Of a stretch of DNA of 64,000 nt, positions 12,201 to 25,605 are shown piece by piece. This DNA is from Neelides folsomi (lineage: Eukaryota > Arthropoda > Collembola > Neelipleona > Neelidae). The stretch is taken from contig JAQGBZ010000002.1 of NCBI GenBank assembly GCA_034687125.1, positions 62,001-126,000 on the forward strand. Reading direction: 5' to 3'. How positions within the stretch are numbered: the first letter of the stretch is position 1; each line of letters opens with the position of its first letter. Both the position numbers and the translations under genes were made by a program. The notes under the pieces were generated by a model. That model had not been told where the DNA came from and did not search any database. It saw only the letters and a list, made by a program, of their open reading frames with translations.

Positions 12201-15200
12201 TTATAATAATTCAGAAATGTCTCAAATGGTTGTTTAATTCTCCGTTTGTTGTAAATTTATTTATGCGACTTCTTTAACGATCTGCTCTTAATTCCTCTCA
12301 TTATTCTCACGCAATTGTACTTAAAGTGCATTTGTCATATAGTTAGTTTTAAATAAATACTACTTGGTTTAAATAGTTACATTACATTTATGTGATTATC
12401 CTCCCTCAAATCCCCTTCACTCAAAAGATGGTTCAGATAATGTGATGATCCATTTGCAACTTGTTTTCTATGTTGAAATGGAAAGAGTTGGTCAAATGAA
12501 TTTAAAGCCCACCAAATGAAAAACCTCCAGATGTTTGAGGAATTTGAGCTCAATGAGGAATCTTCTTTATTTATTCTTAATTATAAAAAGGGAGAAGGAA
12601 TTAAAAGCGGCCCAAATTCCTGGTCTAAAATGTGTGCCACATCTTTGGTCTTGATTTTTTCATTTCTCTCCCGTAGGTTATTTGGATTAGAGAAATTAAA
12701 GTCCTCGAAAAATTTTTAATTAATGAACTCAATCATGAGAAATGGGGAAATTGATTATGAAGGATATTTCTTGATGGGATAAATAAATATCTCCACTTAC
12801 TAATTTCCACGTATCATGGTTGTTTAACTTTAATCAAAATTGACTCTGGTATATAATATAATAATTACACATGGTTCTCATATTAAACTCCACTTGTCCA
12901 TTTTCCTTATGTACTTACTACAATATGAGCGGATGTATATACAGTATGTACACTTGGTTATATGTAATATAATATTGGTATAGGTAATTTGACTTTCCGA
13001 GGAGAGCTCCTTTCTATTTCTCAATGTTTTGTGTTTGTTGTGTGAAGGTGGGTTCCTGAGGGGGTGAGGAAAAATGGCAAGTTCCCACAGGATCCGCTCC
13101 TCGCGAATTACTCCCAATTTTCATTTAGTCCCTCTTGAGCGAGAGAGGCGAGAAGACGAAAAAACCTTTCTGTTTAATAACAACAACGAATCGTCCATTG
13201 TGAGTCCGTCTTTAAGGAAAAAAATATTTTTGACCAATTAAGGGGAAATGGTTTTTAAGTTCATCAATGTGAGTTTTAAACGTTGAGTTTTTCTACGAGT
13301 GTCAAAGTCCATTTGAATTAAAACAGACGGAGAAAATATTGAAGGTGATTGAGTTTTTCTATTTTTCAAGTTCAAATCCTTGTGTGTGTGTTTGTGTGTA
13401 TGAAAAATTATTATTTTTTTATTCCATGGTTTGGTTTTATCACTCGGTTTAACTTCCAACTTTGCTGCCTATCAATTTCCCTCCCCGCTCCTCTGCATTT
13501 ATTATGGAAAAAGTTTAAAAAACTATTCGGAATCCTCTGAGACCTTTTCTCATGTTGGATTTTTCCCCTTCAATGTGAGTTTGGAGATTGAAGTAAACAT
13601 GAGAAAAGGCTTTTGCAAGAGTGGATAAATAAAATTTGCATTCTTCTCTTAACGATCTTCAAGAGGCCCATTGGCCCCATGGGAATTTTGAAACTTTTTA
13701 ATGCCTGAGGCCGAGGATTATTCCAATCGAAGGAATCGCTTTGTCCTTATTAAATTATGACTCTATGAAGGGAATGATCCTCCCTTATTGACCCAATGTT
13801 TGCCAATGATGAATTTCATTCATGGGAGATTGTGGGAAGATTTGGCCTTTGATTCTTCTTCAATCTTCCTATTGCCCCATCTTCTTATATACCTAGATAG
13901 GAAACTCCCAATGAAGACAATTGGAGATTGAGATGAGGAACCTCGTGGGAATTCGGATTTCATTTCAGTTCACTCAACCCCGTTAAACCAACTTCCTTAT
14001 CCTTTACGACTCTTCAAAACGCCATTGGAGTCCAAAAACTATTTCCCATTCAAATGACGTACAATTGTTTCCCATCCGCAATACAATTCCAAAAGTTACA
14101 ATTTTACCAAGGGAATTTGATTCACAATTGACCATACTTTTCAACCTGTTCATTTTCATCCGTTCCTTCTCAAATGAGTCGTAAAATCGAGGGACTTTTT
14201 TTCCGTTCCATATATTCCTTATATACCATACATACACTATTCCATATTATATTCCATATACTATTCCATATTTTCACCATGTAATTGATCCCTATTTCCC
14301 CTCAGTTAGAAATTGATTCCTGTCATTCCCATCTTTCCATCATAATAATATTGAGAAATTCCCATTCAACTCTTCTTTAGTACTATTTTAATGGCAGGGA
14401 ATTAAAAACGTTATTTATTAAGATTTGAGAGAAAGGGAATTTTCAATATAAGAAGAATAAGAACATTTGATTTTGCCCTCAGATTTGAAGGATCAAAGGA
14501 GGAATTGACGTAGCTTGGGGGGAAATGGAAAAAGTGAGATAATGTGGGAGGACCAAAACATTTATCTCAATTAAGAAGTGAAACTTGGTCTTTTAAAGTT
14601 TCCTCTTCAATGGTCAAAGGACGGTCGTGGAGGGACACGAAACATCTAAATGTCCAAATCATCATTCATTTGTATGATCAAACCAAGATAAAACTCTTTT
14701 TTCCTTTCACTGTCTCTTCCAATAGAAAGAAAATGATTGTAATCTTCCCCAACTCAAATTCATGTAACTGTTAACAGCTCAAATTATATTTATTATGCAT
14801 GAAATTGCTAAACCAACTTCCGAATTGATCTTAAAGAATTACAGGTAATTTTTTATTACAGGTATTATAGGTATTATAGTATAGTAGTTATTTATAGTAA
14901 AATAAATTTAAATTTCCCACCTCAATTTAAAAATAGTTTCATTTTAATTTTGATATTTTAAAGAAATTTGAATATTTCGTGAATGTTTTTACTTTTATAG
15001 TTTATGCATATTAAAGTTAAGTGTTGGAAAATGAGCTTTGGCAGTGAGCGTGTTTGAGAATCATTGAAGGAACCAGAAAACATCGTAGGAAATTAAAAGA
15101 GAGACGAAGAAGGAAAGGGGGATTTAAACGTGTGGGAGAAAAAAAAAGGAAAAATGTCACGTTTGAGAACCACAAGGGCCATTTTAAACTTTAATTGTTG

Positions 15201-18200
15201 CTTTTGAGAATGGGGAAAAGTTTAAATTGTGTTGAGAATATTTTGAATGATGATTTCCTCTTCACGGATTCCTATGTTAACTATCAATTTAAGTACTATA
15301 TATAAATGATCTGAAGTGAAAATGGTCCACATGTGGAATCCGAACATCCGGCTTAACAATTCTTTTGACAATAAATTCACTTCCAACATTCATTTTTCAT
15401 ATTCTTAAATTAACAATTTGATTGAAATTCAAAGACTTTCACATTCTAAAAGTTTTTCCTTAAAGAAGGCACACTTTTCAGCTTTTCAAATTAAACAAAT
15501 TTTTTATAATCAACTTCTTAGAAATAAAAGAGATAAACCATTTGAAATAAAAACCCTTTCAATTCCCAAGATTAAACATAAATCCATAGCATTTATACTA
15601 TGAAAGTGAATGAACATTTAACGAACCATTGGGAATTCATTAAAGGATTTTAAAGGCCTATTTGTATAATATAAATAATATTTCATTTGGTATAAATTTA
15701 TAAAGTTGAAACAATACTTAGAAATATTTAATTGAATATTCTCAAATGCCATTTTCCAATTTCACTGTTAGAACGTGATTTTAAAATGAGAACTTTTCAT
15801 GAAGTTTATAATTACGGTGGCGGGACGACGTTGATCTTCAATTTCCATCTCTCCTATTTAACAAACTTTCTAATTAAACGATGTTTAAATTCATCCATTC
15901 AAAAATGGTCAATGAAGTTTCGTGCAAAGAATGGTTCTTTTTAAATTTTAATTACTGTCATTTGTAAAATGGTAACGATAAAATTTAAATTTCCCTCACT
16001 GTACAGAACCCCCATCATGTTGACGGACCAAGTGTGTAAATGATGAATTTGATCGTTGAAGTGGCACAAGGTGACTTGTAACAATTCCAAATTCCTCTTC
16101 TTCCACCTTTCCCATTCTCCCCATTCTTCTTCTGACCCTTTTCCAAAGACGAACCAAAGGCTAAAAAGAATCTTTGAACCTTAAAGTTTCCAAACAACAA
16201 ATTCCAAATCGTCATCCCACCTGCAAGTGGAGGATTTGGATTGAAATAATGAAAAAAAGGTCGTTGGATGCCACGAAGGATTCCCAATTAAATCTTCAAT
16301 ATTTCTCAATCGGAGGATTGAAAATAAGACAAAAGGATTTTTATTATTAAACCCCTCACGACACATTCCGCTCCTTGCTGACTTTATATTTTTATATGGC
16401 AGATTTAAAGGGTTTCTCAAGGCTTCATTATTTTTCATTGTCAATTCAAATGTTTATCATCTTTCGAAATATCTCGAGTTTCTCGAGATTGTATCAATCA
16501 TTCATTTGACTACGAGGTCTTTGGAGTTTCGAGTATTTCAAACCAACCGCAGCACATTCCCAACTGAAGGAATTATTAAATTTGATTGCAAATTGAATTT
16601 AATCCAATTTGACTTAATTCTCCCGACTTTTATACAATCACAATCTGTCTCATGGGATATTTCATATTATATGGTATTTTATATAACATATTTGAAGTTA
16701 TAAACCTTCATTATAAAAAATGAAAAATAATGAAGTGAGTCTTTAACGACTTTTGTCATCGCGCAACTTCCGCACTTTTTACTTTCAAATAATAATAAAA
16801 AAGAGTGTTTTTCCCTCGTTGAAAAATGTAAATCTCGCATGTTTGAATTTTACGAGCTGAGCGAAGGGCAAAAGATTGTTAAAAAATAGAAAAAACTATT
16901 TTGGCATTTGACACACGAAATGGACCGTTGGAGTTTTCTCGTCAAGTCCCAAACAATGGGAATTGTCAAGTGGTTTGAAAAGGGGTTATTAGAAAAGGAA
17001 AAGTCGCCAAAAAATCTTATAGTTTGAAGAGGGTTTTTGCACACGATGGGTCGTGACTCGACGGGAAGGAAAGAGACGCCTCAAACACACAACTCTTTTC
17101 AATTTTCTCCCCATTGTCAATTAGGGGAAATTGGGAGAAGAACATCAATATTTAACTATGTAATAATCGGATGTAATAGCCACCATAACAGCCAGAGTCT
17201 AAACAACACAAGTATACCAAGTCTGAATATATCTTGGAAAATAATAATATTCATAAATGAATCATCATTACTTCCAATTAAGGAGTGGAAGAGTCCTTAA
17301 GATTAAAATAGCAATTAGCCAACCTTCGTGTTCCATTAGCAAAGGATGTTTGACCAAAGTTCAAGTTTTCCCTTTAATTATTCACTCAACCCTCTCAGGA
17401 ATAATTAAAGGTGAGTAATGCAGGGATTTTAAAAATTCATTCCAAACAACAAAGTACAAAAGAACCTTTGGAGTCTTACTAAATCGTATTACAATTCAAT
17501 TCTTATAAATCCTTAATGCTTTGTAATGATACAATGAGCAAGAATAGAATTTACACAATACATGCAAACTACTCGTAATTGCAAATACCAAATATACTAA
17601 AACAACTATTTATGTATTATGTACATTCAACATACTGTATGGTATATAATACAGTATATAGTATATATACATACACCAAAGTCGTATTAGCATTGGTGTT
17701 AATGAAAGTCTTTTCTTTTCCAATGACAATCCAAACGAGGTTCTGAAATGTTTTTCTTCCTTTTGTCTTTTATTCTCCAAGGGTTGATTTGAAGAAGTTT
17801 TAATTTGTTCCCTTTCGGAGTATGTGAACCGAAGCGGGCTTTGATCTATAACTAAAAGTGAAAATGTTATTCTGAGAGCCGCACCTGTCCGATCCACGTG
17901 TGAGAGATCTCCTGATGGTGAAGATATGTGTTTTATTCGAGTCTCGAATGGAGATGGATGGATAGCCATTTGGTAATGGAATCCCTCGGCCGCTCCTCTG
18001 AGGTGAAAAGAAGAGTTGGGGGGAATTGGGGTCAGTGAGACAATAGTGGAAGTCTCGCAAGTCCACCCGAACCTTCCACAAATGGCCGATGGAAAAATCC
18101 CCTCTCTCGATGTGTGCGAAAGTTGAGATCTTTGAACTCTCTATTTGCTAATTAAATAACCATTCGGCTTCCCCATCGTGACTATGTAATAAGATACTCT

Positions 18201-18931
18201 GAAGGATAATTGGCTTTATTGGGTAAATCATAATTGCCAACTTCATTCAATTGCACTTTCCTCCACTACGGATTTCCTAGACAACTTCTTCTTTGCTACA
18301 CATAATAAACAATGTCATTGGCTCACTTGACGACCTTTTCTCTAAATATCTTTTCTTCCTATTTATATATAACTTTATTATATAATATAAATACATGTTA
18401 TATTGAATTACATATATAATATACAGTAAAGTTGAATTACAACTGTACATAATATCTTTTATATTAAAGTCGTGGAAACGAGTATCTACTTTTATTTGTA
18501 CTTTTATAAATATGGATAATAATGGGGGGAATGAGAAGGGATTTAAAATACTTCACTGGTTTATTTACTTCACCCCTTACAAGGTCTTTTACAAGTTTGA
18601 GCTCAAATTTAATGGAAATAAAGTCCACCTACTCAATTAGAAATTCCCCCTTTTCTTCCATTAGAGGGTCACAAAGGTCGTAATTATCATATTATTTATT
18701 ATCTTGGCCAAAGTAGAAAAATTAGAAATTAGAAAAGTTCCAATAATTATTTATAATTGTAATTCAAAATAATCACTAAATATTTTTAATATCTAAGCTA
18801 GCTTTAATATATTTATGTATACCTAACCACCTTAATGTTACTATAAATATTATAACCATAAAAACATTTATCAAATAAAAATTATTCAATTTCTCAAAGA
18901 ATATTTTAAAACTAACAATAAGTGAATGAAA

Positions 18932-18959
18932 TACTAATAAAAGCGTTTTTTTATTCCAG
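18932..18959 (+). promoter_or_regulatory. Branch point and 3' splice site before the WH1-CRIB exon
   Basis: TACTAAT at 18932-18938 resembles an optimal branch-point sequence. It is followed by a T-rich tract and TTCCAG ending at 18959, with branch-to-acceptor spacing of about 21-25 bases. This shows that the exon starting at 18960 is not the first exon of its transcript, so the promoter and at least one 5' exon lie upstream and were not found. Confidence 0.7.
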
Positions 18960-18990
18960 GTTTGATTTACCTTTTGGAGACTTAATAAAA

Positions 18991-20370
18991 ATGCAAAAAT
19001 ACAAATCAACTCCGCATTTGGAAAGTTTCGACCGTCGTTTTCCTCCTGAGCTCCCTTCGTCTCCTTTGAACCGACCAACTTTCTCAACTTTTGGCGGGGG
19101 TCCCCAAATCCCCAACAATTCCCGTCCTCACCACAAGTCCGGCCTTGACCTTCGCTACCGAGATGACCCCAATCCCTACAAAGTGAGCAACATCGACGAG
19201 CTTCGGATCCAAGTCCAAGATCCCTACAAGGTCCGAGCCATGTCCTCCACCCAACTCCCGCTCTCTCGATCTCCCTCTATTGCCTATGCGAATTCATTCA
19301 ATCAGCGAACACCTTACTATGTCATCCAAGATCCCATGGACAAATTTTCCAGACCTAACTCCATTTATTCCTCCAATTTCACATCTCCCTTTGTGAATCA
19401 TTCCGAGGGCGAGTACGAAGTTCCCGATCCCGATTACGAAGGTTCTGAAGAGGAGCCCTTGGATGACCTCAAGCCTTCCAAACTCTCGTCCAAACTGAGC
19501 GAGATGAGCGAAGGGTACGGGGCGAGCATCATAAGTACAATGACCAACCATTCCAATTCCAATTCTGAAGAGACTGACCACGGCGGCTGCAGTTCGTCCA
19601 TCTGCAGTCCAAGTCCATCTGAAAGCACAGCCAGAACTTCGGCCCTTCCCGCTCCGAGAATGAAAATATCAACGGAGGAACGCGGAAAAATCGAATTTGC
19701 CCTCTCCGGACGGAAAACTTCCATTTTTGTTTCTGACACTCTCGTCAATTTGTATTACATGAACAAAACTAGCGGACCGCCAAGACCGAACTCGACCGGG
19801 TCGACGGGATCGGGATCTTCGACACATTCCTCGGGCCATCAGGAGGAATGGACTTTAAAGTACACGGGCGTTCTTGTGCTCCTACTTGACTCGGGAGAGA
19901 CTAAGAGTCGCGACAAGCGGAAAATTCAAATTGTGTTGGCCGAGCTTGGATCTGGACTCGCTTTGTGGAAGGATGTCATCGACAACTTGACAGCTTACAG
20001 AGTAGTGGAGGGAACTGTGGCTTTCCATACGATGTATTTGTCCACCGATCACACCAAAGTCATTGGGTTTGCTTTCGACGACGAAGACTCAGCCGAAGCG
20101 TTTGCCAAAAAAATTGACACACTTACCTCCGACTTTGCAAATATTAGTCTGAGCGGGTCGAAAGTTTCCCGCGGGAAGAAGGAGAAAAAAGGGCGGAAGA
20201 AATTCGTGAGGCCAAAAAAGAGCGATATTTCTCAGCCATGTTGTTTCCAACACGTGGCTTCACTCAATGCAGCCGACAAGAAAAGATTTTCCTCACTCCA
20301 AAACTTCGTGTCAAATCTCACCGGCGGTTCGAAACTTATCAACAAAACGAATGCTGACCTTTCTTTATGA
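18991..20370 (+). CDS. WASP-like WH1 (EVH1) plus CRIB-motif protein lacking a VCA tail
   Basis: The frame encodes 459 residues from the ATG at 18991 to the TGA at 20368-20370, in one exon. This ATG is the first after the splice acceptor at 18959. The frame is open ten codons further back, so a coding upstream exon cannot be excluded. Residues 1-230 are Ser/Pro-rich and probably disordered, with two NPYKV/DPYKV repeats (61-65, 77-81) and an acidic Tyr-containing patch near 139-160. Residues about 232-370 fit a WH1 domain of the WASP type: SIFVSDTLVNLYYM, then a Ser/Gly-rich insert (about 257-285), then W287 and the strands leading to the FHTMYLSTDHTKVIGFAF segment and a final helix. A Lys/Arg-rich stretch (394-410) leads into ISQPCCFQHV (413-422), a CRIB-like Cdc42/Rac-binding motif. 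By family knowledge WH1 domains bind proline-rich partners such as WIP, and CRIB motifs bind GTP-loaded Rho GTPases. The protein ends 37 residues after the CRIB with no proline-rich region and no WH2/acidic tail, so direct Arp2/3 activation is unlikely. A scaffold or competitive regulator of actin is inferred. Confidence 0.85.
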   Translation: MQKYKSTPHLESFDRRFPPELPSSPLNRPTFSTFGGGPQIPNNSRPHHKSGLDLRYRDDPNPYKVSNIDELRIQVQDPYKVRAMSSTQLPLSRSPSIAYANSFNQRTPYYVIQDPMDKFSRPNSIYSSNFTSPFVNHSEGEYEVPDPDYEGSEEEPLDDLKPSKLSSKLSEMSEGYGASIISTMTNHSNSNSEETDHGGCSSSICSPSPSESTARTSALPAPRMKISTEERGKIEFALSGRKTSIFVSDTLVNLYYMNKTSGPPRPNSTGSTGSGSSTHSSGHQEEWTLKYTGVLVLLLDSGETKSRDKRKIQIVLAELGSGLALWKDVIDNLTAYRVVEGTVAFHTMYLSTDHTKVIGFAFDDEDSAEAFAKKIDTLTSDFANISLSGSKVSRGKKEKKGRKKFVRPKKSDISQPCCFQHVASLNAADKKRFSSLQNFVSNLTGGSKLINKTNADLSL

Positions 20371-20692
20371 AAAATCTTCATGTTCGTCTTCATTTCGACA
20401 TTTCCATTAAGCTTTCAATTTTTTAATTATTAATTTATTGATTTTAGTAACTTTAGTTAATTATATAAAATTAAATTATTGTAACGAAGTTGACTAGTGA
20501 GCATTCTCATTTTGTCCCGAAGCATACTTTTATTTATTGCTCAGCATAGACTTATTCTGAGATTGTGAGAATGTTAATAAGGAACTTTCCTTGTTTTGGT
20601 CTGCACAATTTTATTATCAATTTGTATACGTAAAATTAAATTAGTGAGAAATTGCAAGATATTAAATATTTAATTAATGTGAGATATGAAAT

Positions 20693-20698
20693 AATAAA
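20693..20698 (+). terminator. Candidate poly(A) signal for the WH1-CRIB gene
   Basis: This AATAAA lies 323 bases after the stop codon and is the first perfect hexamer I noticed downstream on this strand. A second lies at 21101-21106. In such AT-rich DNA the hexamer is common, so the assignment is tentative. Confidence 0.35.
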
Positions 20699-23600
20699 CT
20701 TATGATTGAATTTGATGATTCTTTTAGGTGGTTGAATCTTCCAATGTCTGTGTTTGCTTTCCTGTGAATCAACAGTTTCTTCAATTCATCTCCGTCCAAG
20801 AAACCAATTAAAAGTTTTGGCAATAAAAGGTGAAAGCCTCTGAGCAGAAGATTGTATTGTGTGCTATAAATCGGAATCAATTGGGAGCGTCTCTTTTTAC
20901 GACTCTTATAAATTGAACATCACAAGCGGCTATACATTACACATACCAATAGTTTCAATTGTTATATTTCTTTAAAGTATTATTAATTTATGAGATCAAA
21001 CGTTTTCTGAAGTTATAAAATATTTAATGAGTGGATTATAAATACCATGTATATAAATATTTCATTCTGTACCTGGCGCATTTTATACCTAGTGATATTG
21101 AATAAAGAAACCTGATAATATATTAACATTTGTTTACATTTTCTTTATGTATATGCACTTACATTCAATACTAATATTCAAATCATAAGATAATCTGTAT
21201 TTTATTGATATCAGTATTTTATTATTACGTATTATTAAGTCGTATGTATTTTAATTGTATAACTACTTGCATATTATTAATACTACATAGTTTCATGAAT
21301 ACTACCTGTATTTGTAATGCAAATTATATAAATGCCAAGCGAAAATAAAAATATGGGAATTATATGCTTATTAAAGAAAACCGTACAATGTCTCGAACAA
21401 AGGTTCATTTACTCCACAAAAAGTTTAGTAGTTTTAATAATATAATATATATATATATATGTATTTATATATATTTATATAATATGTATTTATGAAGTAA
21501 TATGTACGTGTAATTGTATTCTTGAAGATGATAATACATAATAAATTCCTAAGGCTAATATAGACATTAAAGTGTACTTGAATAATATTTATATATGTAA
21601 ATATATATATATATTTAGCAGGTACAAACTATGTATAGGTATAAGTGTAACAATTACGCCGTTTCACTCATTGTATTTATATATATTGTAAACAGAGAAT
21701 AAGAAGGTTTTACATTTAATATCATTCAACCAGTCGCACAGTGCTCTTCGTACTTACAAATTAACCTAAACATCAACGTCCAATTAAAATAAAAACTTCC
21801 CGAACTTGTGTTCATTCGGTGGATCTCTCAATGAGAAAATGAACTCAATGAGAAAACTGATCAACGTCCATTCACACCTTTATCATTACAAACGAGGGAG
21901 TTGTACACAAATCTTATTTTCGATTAATTGAAAGTAATGCAATGGAGAAAACACGTGAGAAGGTGAAGGGCATTTAATATTTAGATTAATCAACACACTT
22001 TTATCAACTAGTAATATCCATTTAAATGACATCATTAATATTTATAACGAATACATCTTTATGACTAACTTAATGCTAATATTACATTACTTAGGATTAA
22101 TTACATCTATTAGAACAAATATACCTAAAAGTACATTCCTTAAACATTAAACTTGTAAAGTCATAATAAGTAAATAACATTTGTTATATAATTTCTCATT
22201 TAACCACTACTTATATTTTATCAAAGATTTGTATCTAGCATTACCATATAATGCAAACCATATAGATATATTTATATTGTAATTATAGGTAAATTGAAAG
22301 AGCCGATAACTCCAGTTTGAGAAGATTCACAAAATTGATGTTTTAAAATTCTTAACATCGTAATATTTAAATTAAATTAAAATCGCTCGACAAACCATTT
22401 GCTAAACAAATTAAATCTTTGAAATCTGGGAGAAAACTTTAAAAGGAAACTAAAATACGCCCTTTGCCCACCAGCGAGAAATTTTTATAAAAGAGGGGGA
22501 AACAAAGAACGAATGTAAGATTGAAAAAAGAAACGTCTGTTAAATGCACAAGTAAGAATAAAATGATAAAAAAGAAATAAAATAGATTGTTAAAAGAAGG
22601 TTGAAAAGATATTTGCTAATATTAAATGTTTTTTATTATCAAATGATGTAAAAAGTAAGAAAAAGAAGGGTAAAGATAAAATAATTGATGTTTTTTGAAA
22701 ATGGGGCGAAATTAAAGGCATTTCTCGGCTCTTCATTTCCTTTGTTTGAACTATAAATGAAATGTATACAGTAAGCTTCCCATGTACTGTGTCGAACTCC
22801 ACAAATCCCATCGACGAGCATCATCAAGAAATGACGTTCAATTGTACATGTTTCTTTTTAAAAACCTGGAGAGAAAGGAAATTGAAAGAGAGGGAAATTT
22901 AAAAAGAAATTTTATAATTTGGAAAAAAAGAGTCAAAAAATGAATTCAAAATATTCTTACCAAATTGATTATTTTTATCAATTGATTTTTTCAAAAATTT
23001 TTAAAAGAGGAAAAAGGATTTTACTCATATATGCAATAAGCATGCAAATTACATGAACAAACATATAATAATATATAAGTTATACACCCAGGACATTCTT
23101 CCAATGATCAAACCAACTGAAATTAAATAAAAGCCGCTGACGACATTCAAACCAAGAAGAAGAGCAGAGATTAAAATATTCTTCAATCGCATTCACTTCA
23201 TTCATGGACAATCAAGGGGGGATTGGGGGATGAAAGCAAATTAAAAATTAACTTTTAGTCACTTGGTTTCAAACTTAACAAACTTCATATCATTTTTAAT
23301 TAGGTAATAGAGATCGATATCATGTGAGCAGTTTCCGTCATTTCCCTCAAATTCTCTCTTTTAAGTATATTTACAAGGAGAAGACAGCGAGGGTTGAAAG
23401 GGAAAAGTGATTAGCAAAGAAATAAATTCAAGACCAATCACGATCCCCCATTTCCCATCTTGAGATGACCAAAATGAGGAGCGGAAACAAAATATTTTTT
23501 AAGTAAATCCATTTTTTCTCGTTGATTCATTTAAAAGGGAGATATGGGGAAATATTTATAATAATTAATATAAAAAAAACTTCATTGTGCCAAGAATCAG

Positions 23601-24979
23601 CCCGAGACAATTCGATGAAAATCCAAATGACTCCATTTGAAAAGCGGGAATTTTCTCACTCAAACCCCTTAACCAATTTTTTTAACCCGATTAAAATTTT
23701 CATATACCTATTATATATAATTTAAATTTCCTAAATATTAGAAGGAAAATCCCCAAAAGCGACAGAGTTGGACACCAAGTGGGAGTTAAAGGCAATGATG
23801 GAACTAGAGAGTCATTTCACAAAATACTTTTTTTCCTCTGTCAGCTTTTGGTTCATTTTCTCAAAAGCTATGTAGTTTGGAGCAAAATAACGCATTACTT
23901 GACTAAATGTAAATTAAGGAGTTTGAATCAAACTCATTGTTTGAAAACATATCCTTGTGATGTATACAGCAAATTGTGAGAAATCAAATTCAACACGTTA
24001 GATATACAATTACAGGTAAACATTAATTATTTTTAGTATACATATTTATTTTAATAGTAATTATTATTTGTAATATATTATATAAACATATTTTAACTGT
24101 GGAGACGTCACCATTTAAATGGGCGTATATGTAAACCTCTTGAAAACCTTTTATGCTTGTAAATAACAACTAGAAAATTCCTCATTTGCCCATTCATTCC
24201 AAAAAGTCACAAATTGAGAAGAGCACAAAGGTTTTTAGCATTTTTTTCCATTTGTAAAGTGAGTTATAGTAATTAGATAAGTAAATATTTATTAGATCTA
24301 TTATAGTTAATATAATATTTTTTCATGTATTTCCCATAATAAGTTTCTCTCACAATATATTAGATATAATATGAAGAGAGTTTTGGTTCTGATTCTCCCT
24401 AATTTATAAATCTCTCTACCAACAAGGAAATACTCAGACTCAGGTGACCCTCTTCGTTCCCATCCATTTTCTTCATCCTAAGCGGGTATAAATCCGAATT
24501 CGGATTTTGATCCTTCCCTCCTAAATATTTATCCATCCTCAATCGAAGAGCTCATAAAATATTCCCATCCAACATGGAGCTAATATTAGTAGAGAAATAT
24601 AGAAACATCTTTTTGTCGACTCAATGAATGGGTTTACATTGAAAGCTTAGTCAATTGTAGTAGTTGTACGTTAAGAAACGAGCTGAGCTCTTTTCAGGGA
24701 CAATATGAAATAGGAAATTGATAATAAAAGGGGACTACAAGGATTGTAATAATAATAATATAAGCTTAAGTAGTACTCTCATCCTCACAATGATAATTAA
24801 TCAGAAATATCCTACATAATAGAATTATTTAATAAATCCTTCCTCGAGGTAAGTATATTTTCTTCGTGCTCCTTCCAGAGGCGAGTGAAGGGCCAAGGGA
24901 AACCTCGGCCCACTCCGACCCTCCTTCACTTAATTATTAAACCTATTACTAAAGTCCACGCTAAATTAATCTTAAAACA

Positions 24980-24990
24980 TTTATTTTATT
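24980..24990 (-). terminator. Candidate poly(A) signals for the E74-like gene
   Basis: Read on the minus strand, this is two overlapping AATAAA hexamers, about 620 bases after the E74 stop codon. A single AATAAA also occurs at 25387-25392, about 215 bases after the stop. Either could define the 3' end. Confidence 0.35.
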
Positions 24991-25605
24991 TTTACACGTC
25001 ACTACAAACATCCTTACTTTATATATTCATATTATAAACTTAGGCCTATGAATAGAGAAATTAAAAGTAAAATTCAACTCGAACACGAGCAGCAGAGGAA
25101 AATGTTCATAATATTACAATTAATATCTTATCAAAGGTGTGTTTGCAGAGGAAGTGACAATTCCCTACAGTTATTTCCATCCATTGATTTACAATGGAAG
25201 CTTTACATTTTACAGTGAAGTCCGCTACTGGCGCCCATCTCCAGCTCTGCCTTAACGGGTTGGGGGGGGAGAGAGAGAAATATGAGGACATGTTTGTGAG
25301 GATATCCATATTTTTAAATATTGTACATTGATCAAAATCCGTGTTCTTCCCGTTTTGGAGAGGAGCAAAAATGGGCTTTTTGATTGTTTATTTGCTGATT
25401 GACTGAAAAAGAGAAGTTTCTCTGATTGACAAAATCCGCCCGCTCCTCTCACAATTCCTGATTGCAAATGACACCTTTTTTATACACAGACCTTCCTAAA
25501 CACTAATTACACAAATCATACAATTTATAATTACTCTCTTTGGAATGGACTTATTTTTTTCTCTTATAGCCGGGGGGAGTTAACTTAGGAGGATCTTCAG
25601 GGATT

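Larger units (their letters stand above)
2399..18959. other. Long AT-rich stretch without recognised genes
   Basis: I looked through both strands and found no domain, signature motif or chain of exons that I could defend. The longest frame (10442-10861, minus) shows no familiar motif. The stretch contains an (AAT)n microsatellite at about 6192-6213, many TATATA/CATATA simple tracts, and a perfect palindrome at 16471-16489 (ATCTCGAG, TTT, CTCGAGAT). Part of it may be 5' intron of the gene starting at 18991, because that exon is preceded by a splice acceptor. Confidence 0.5.
20371..25605. other. Convergent intergenic region, AT-rich
   Basis: The region separates two genes that point towards each other, so it should hold both 3' UTRs. 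It is very AT-rich, with TATATA tracts near 21440-21490 and 21600-21615. I saw no coding frame with recognisable features on either strand. Confidence 0.6.

Noticed and set aside
17610-18081. Overlapping minus-strand frames in a slightly GC-richer patch upstream of the WH1-CRIB gene
   Set aside because: No motif. The patch may instead be a plus-strand 5' exon, but I could not find a promoter signature or a unique donor to support that.
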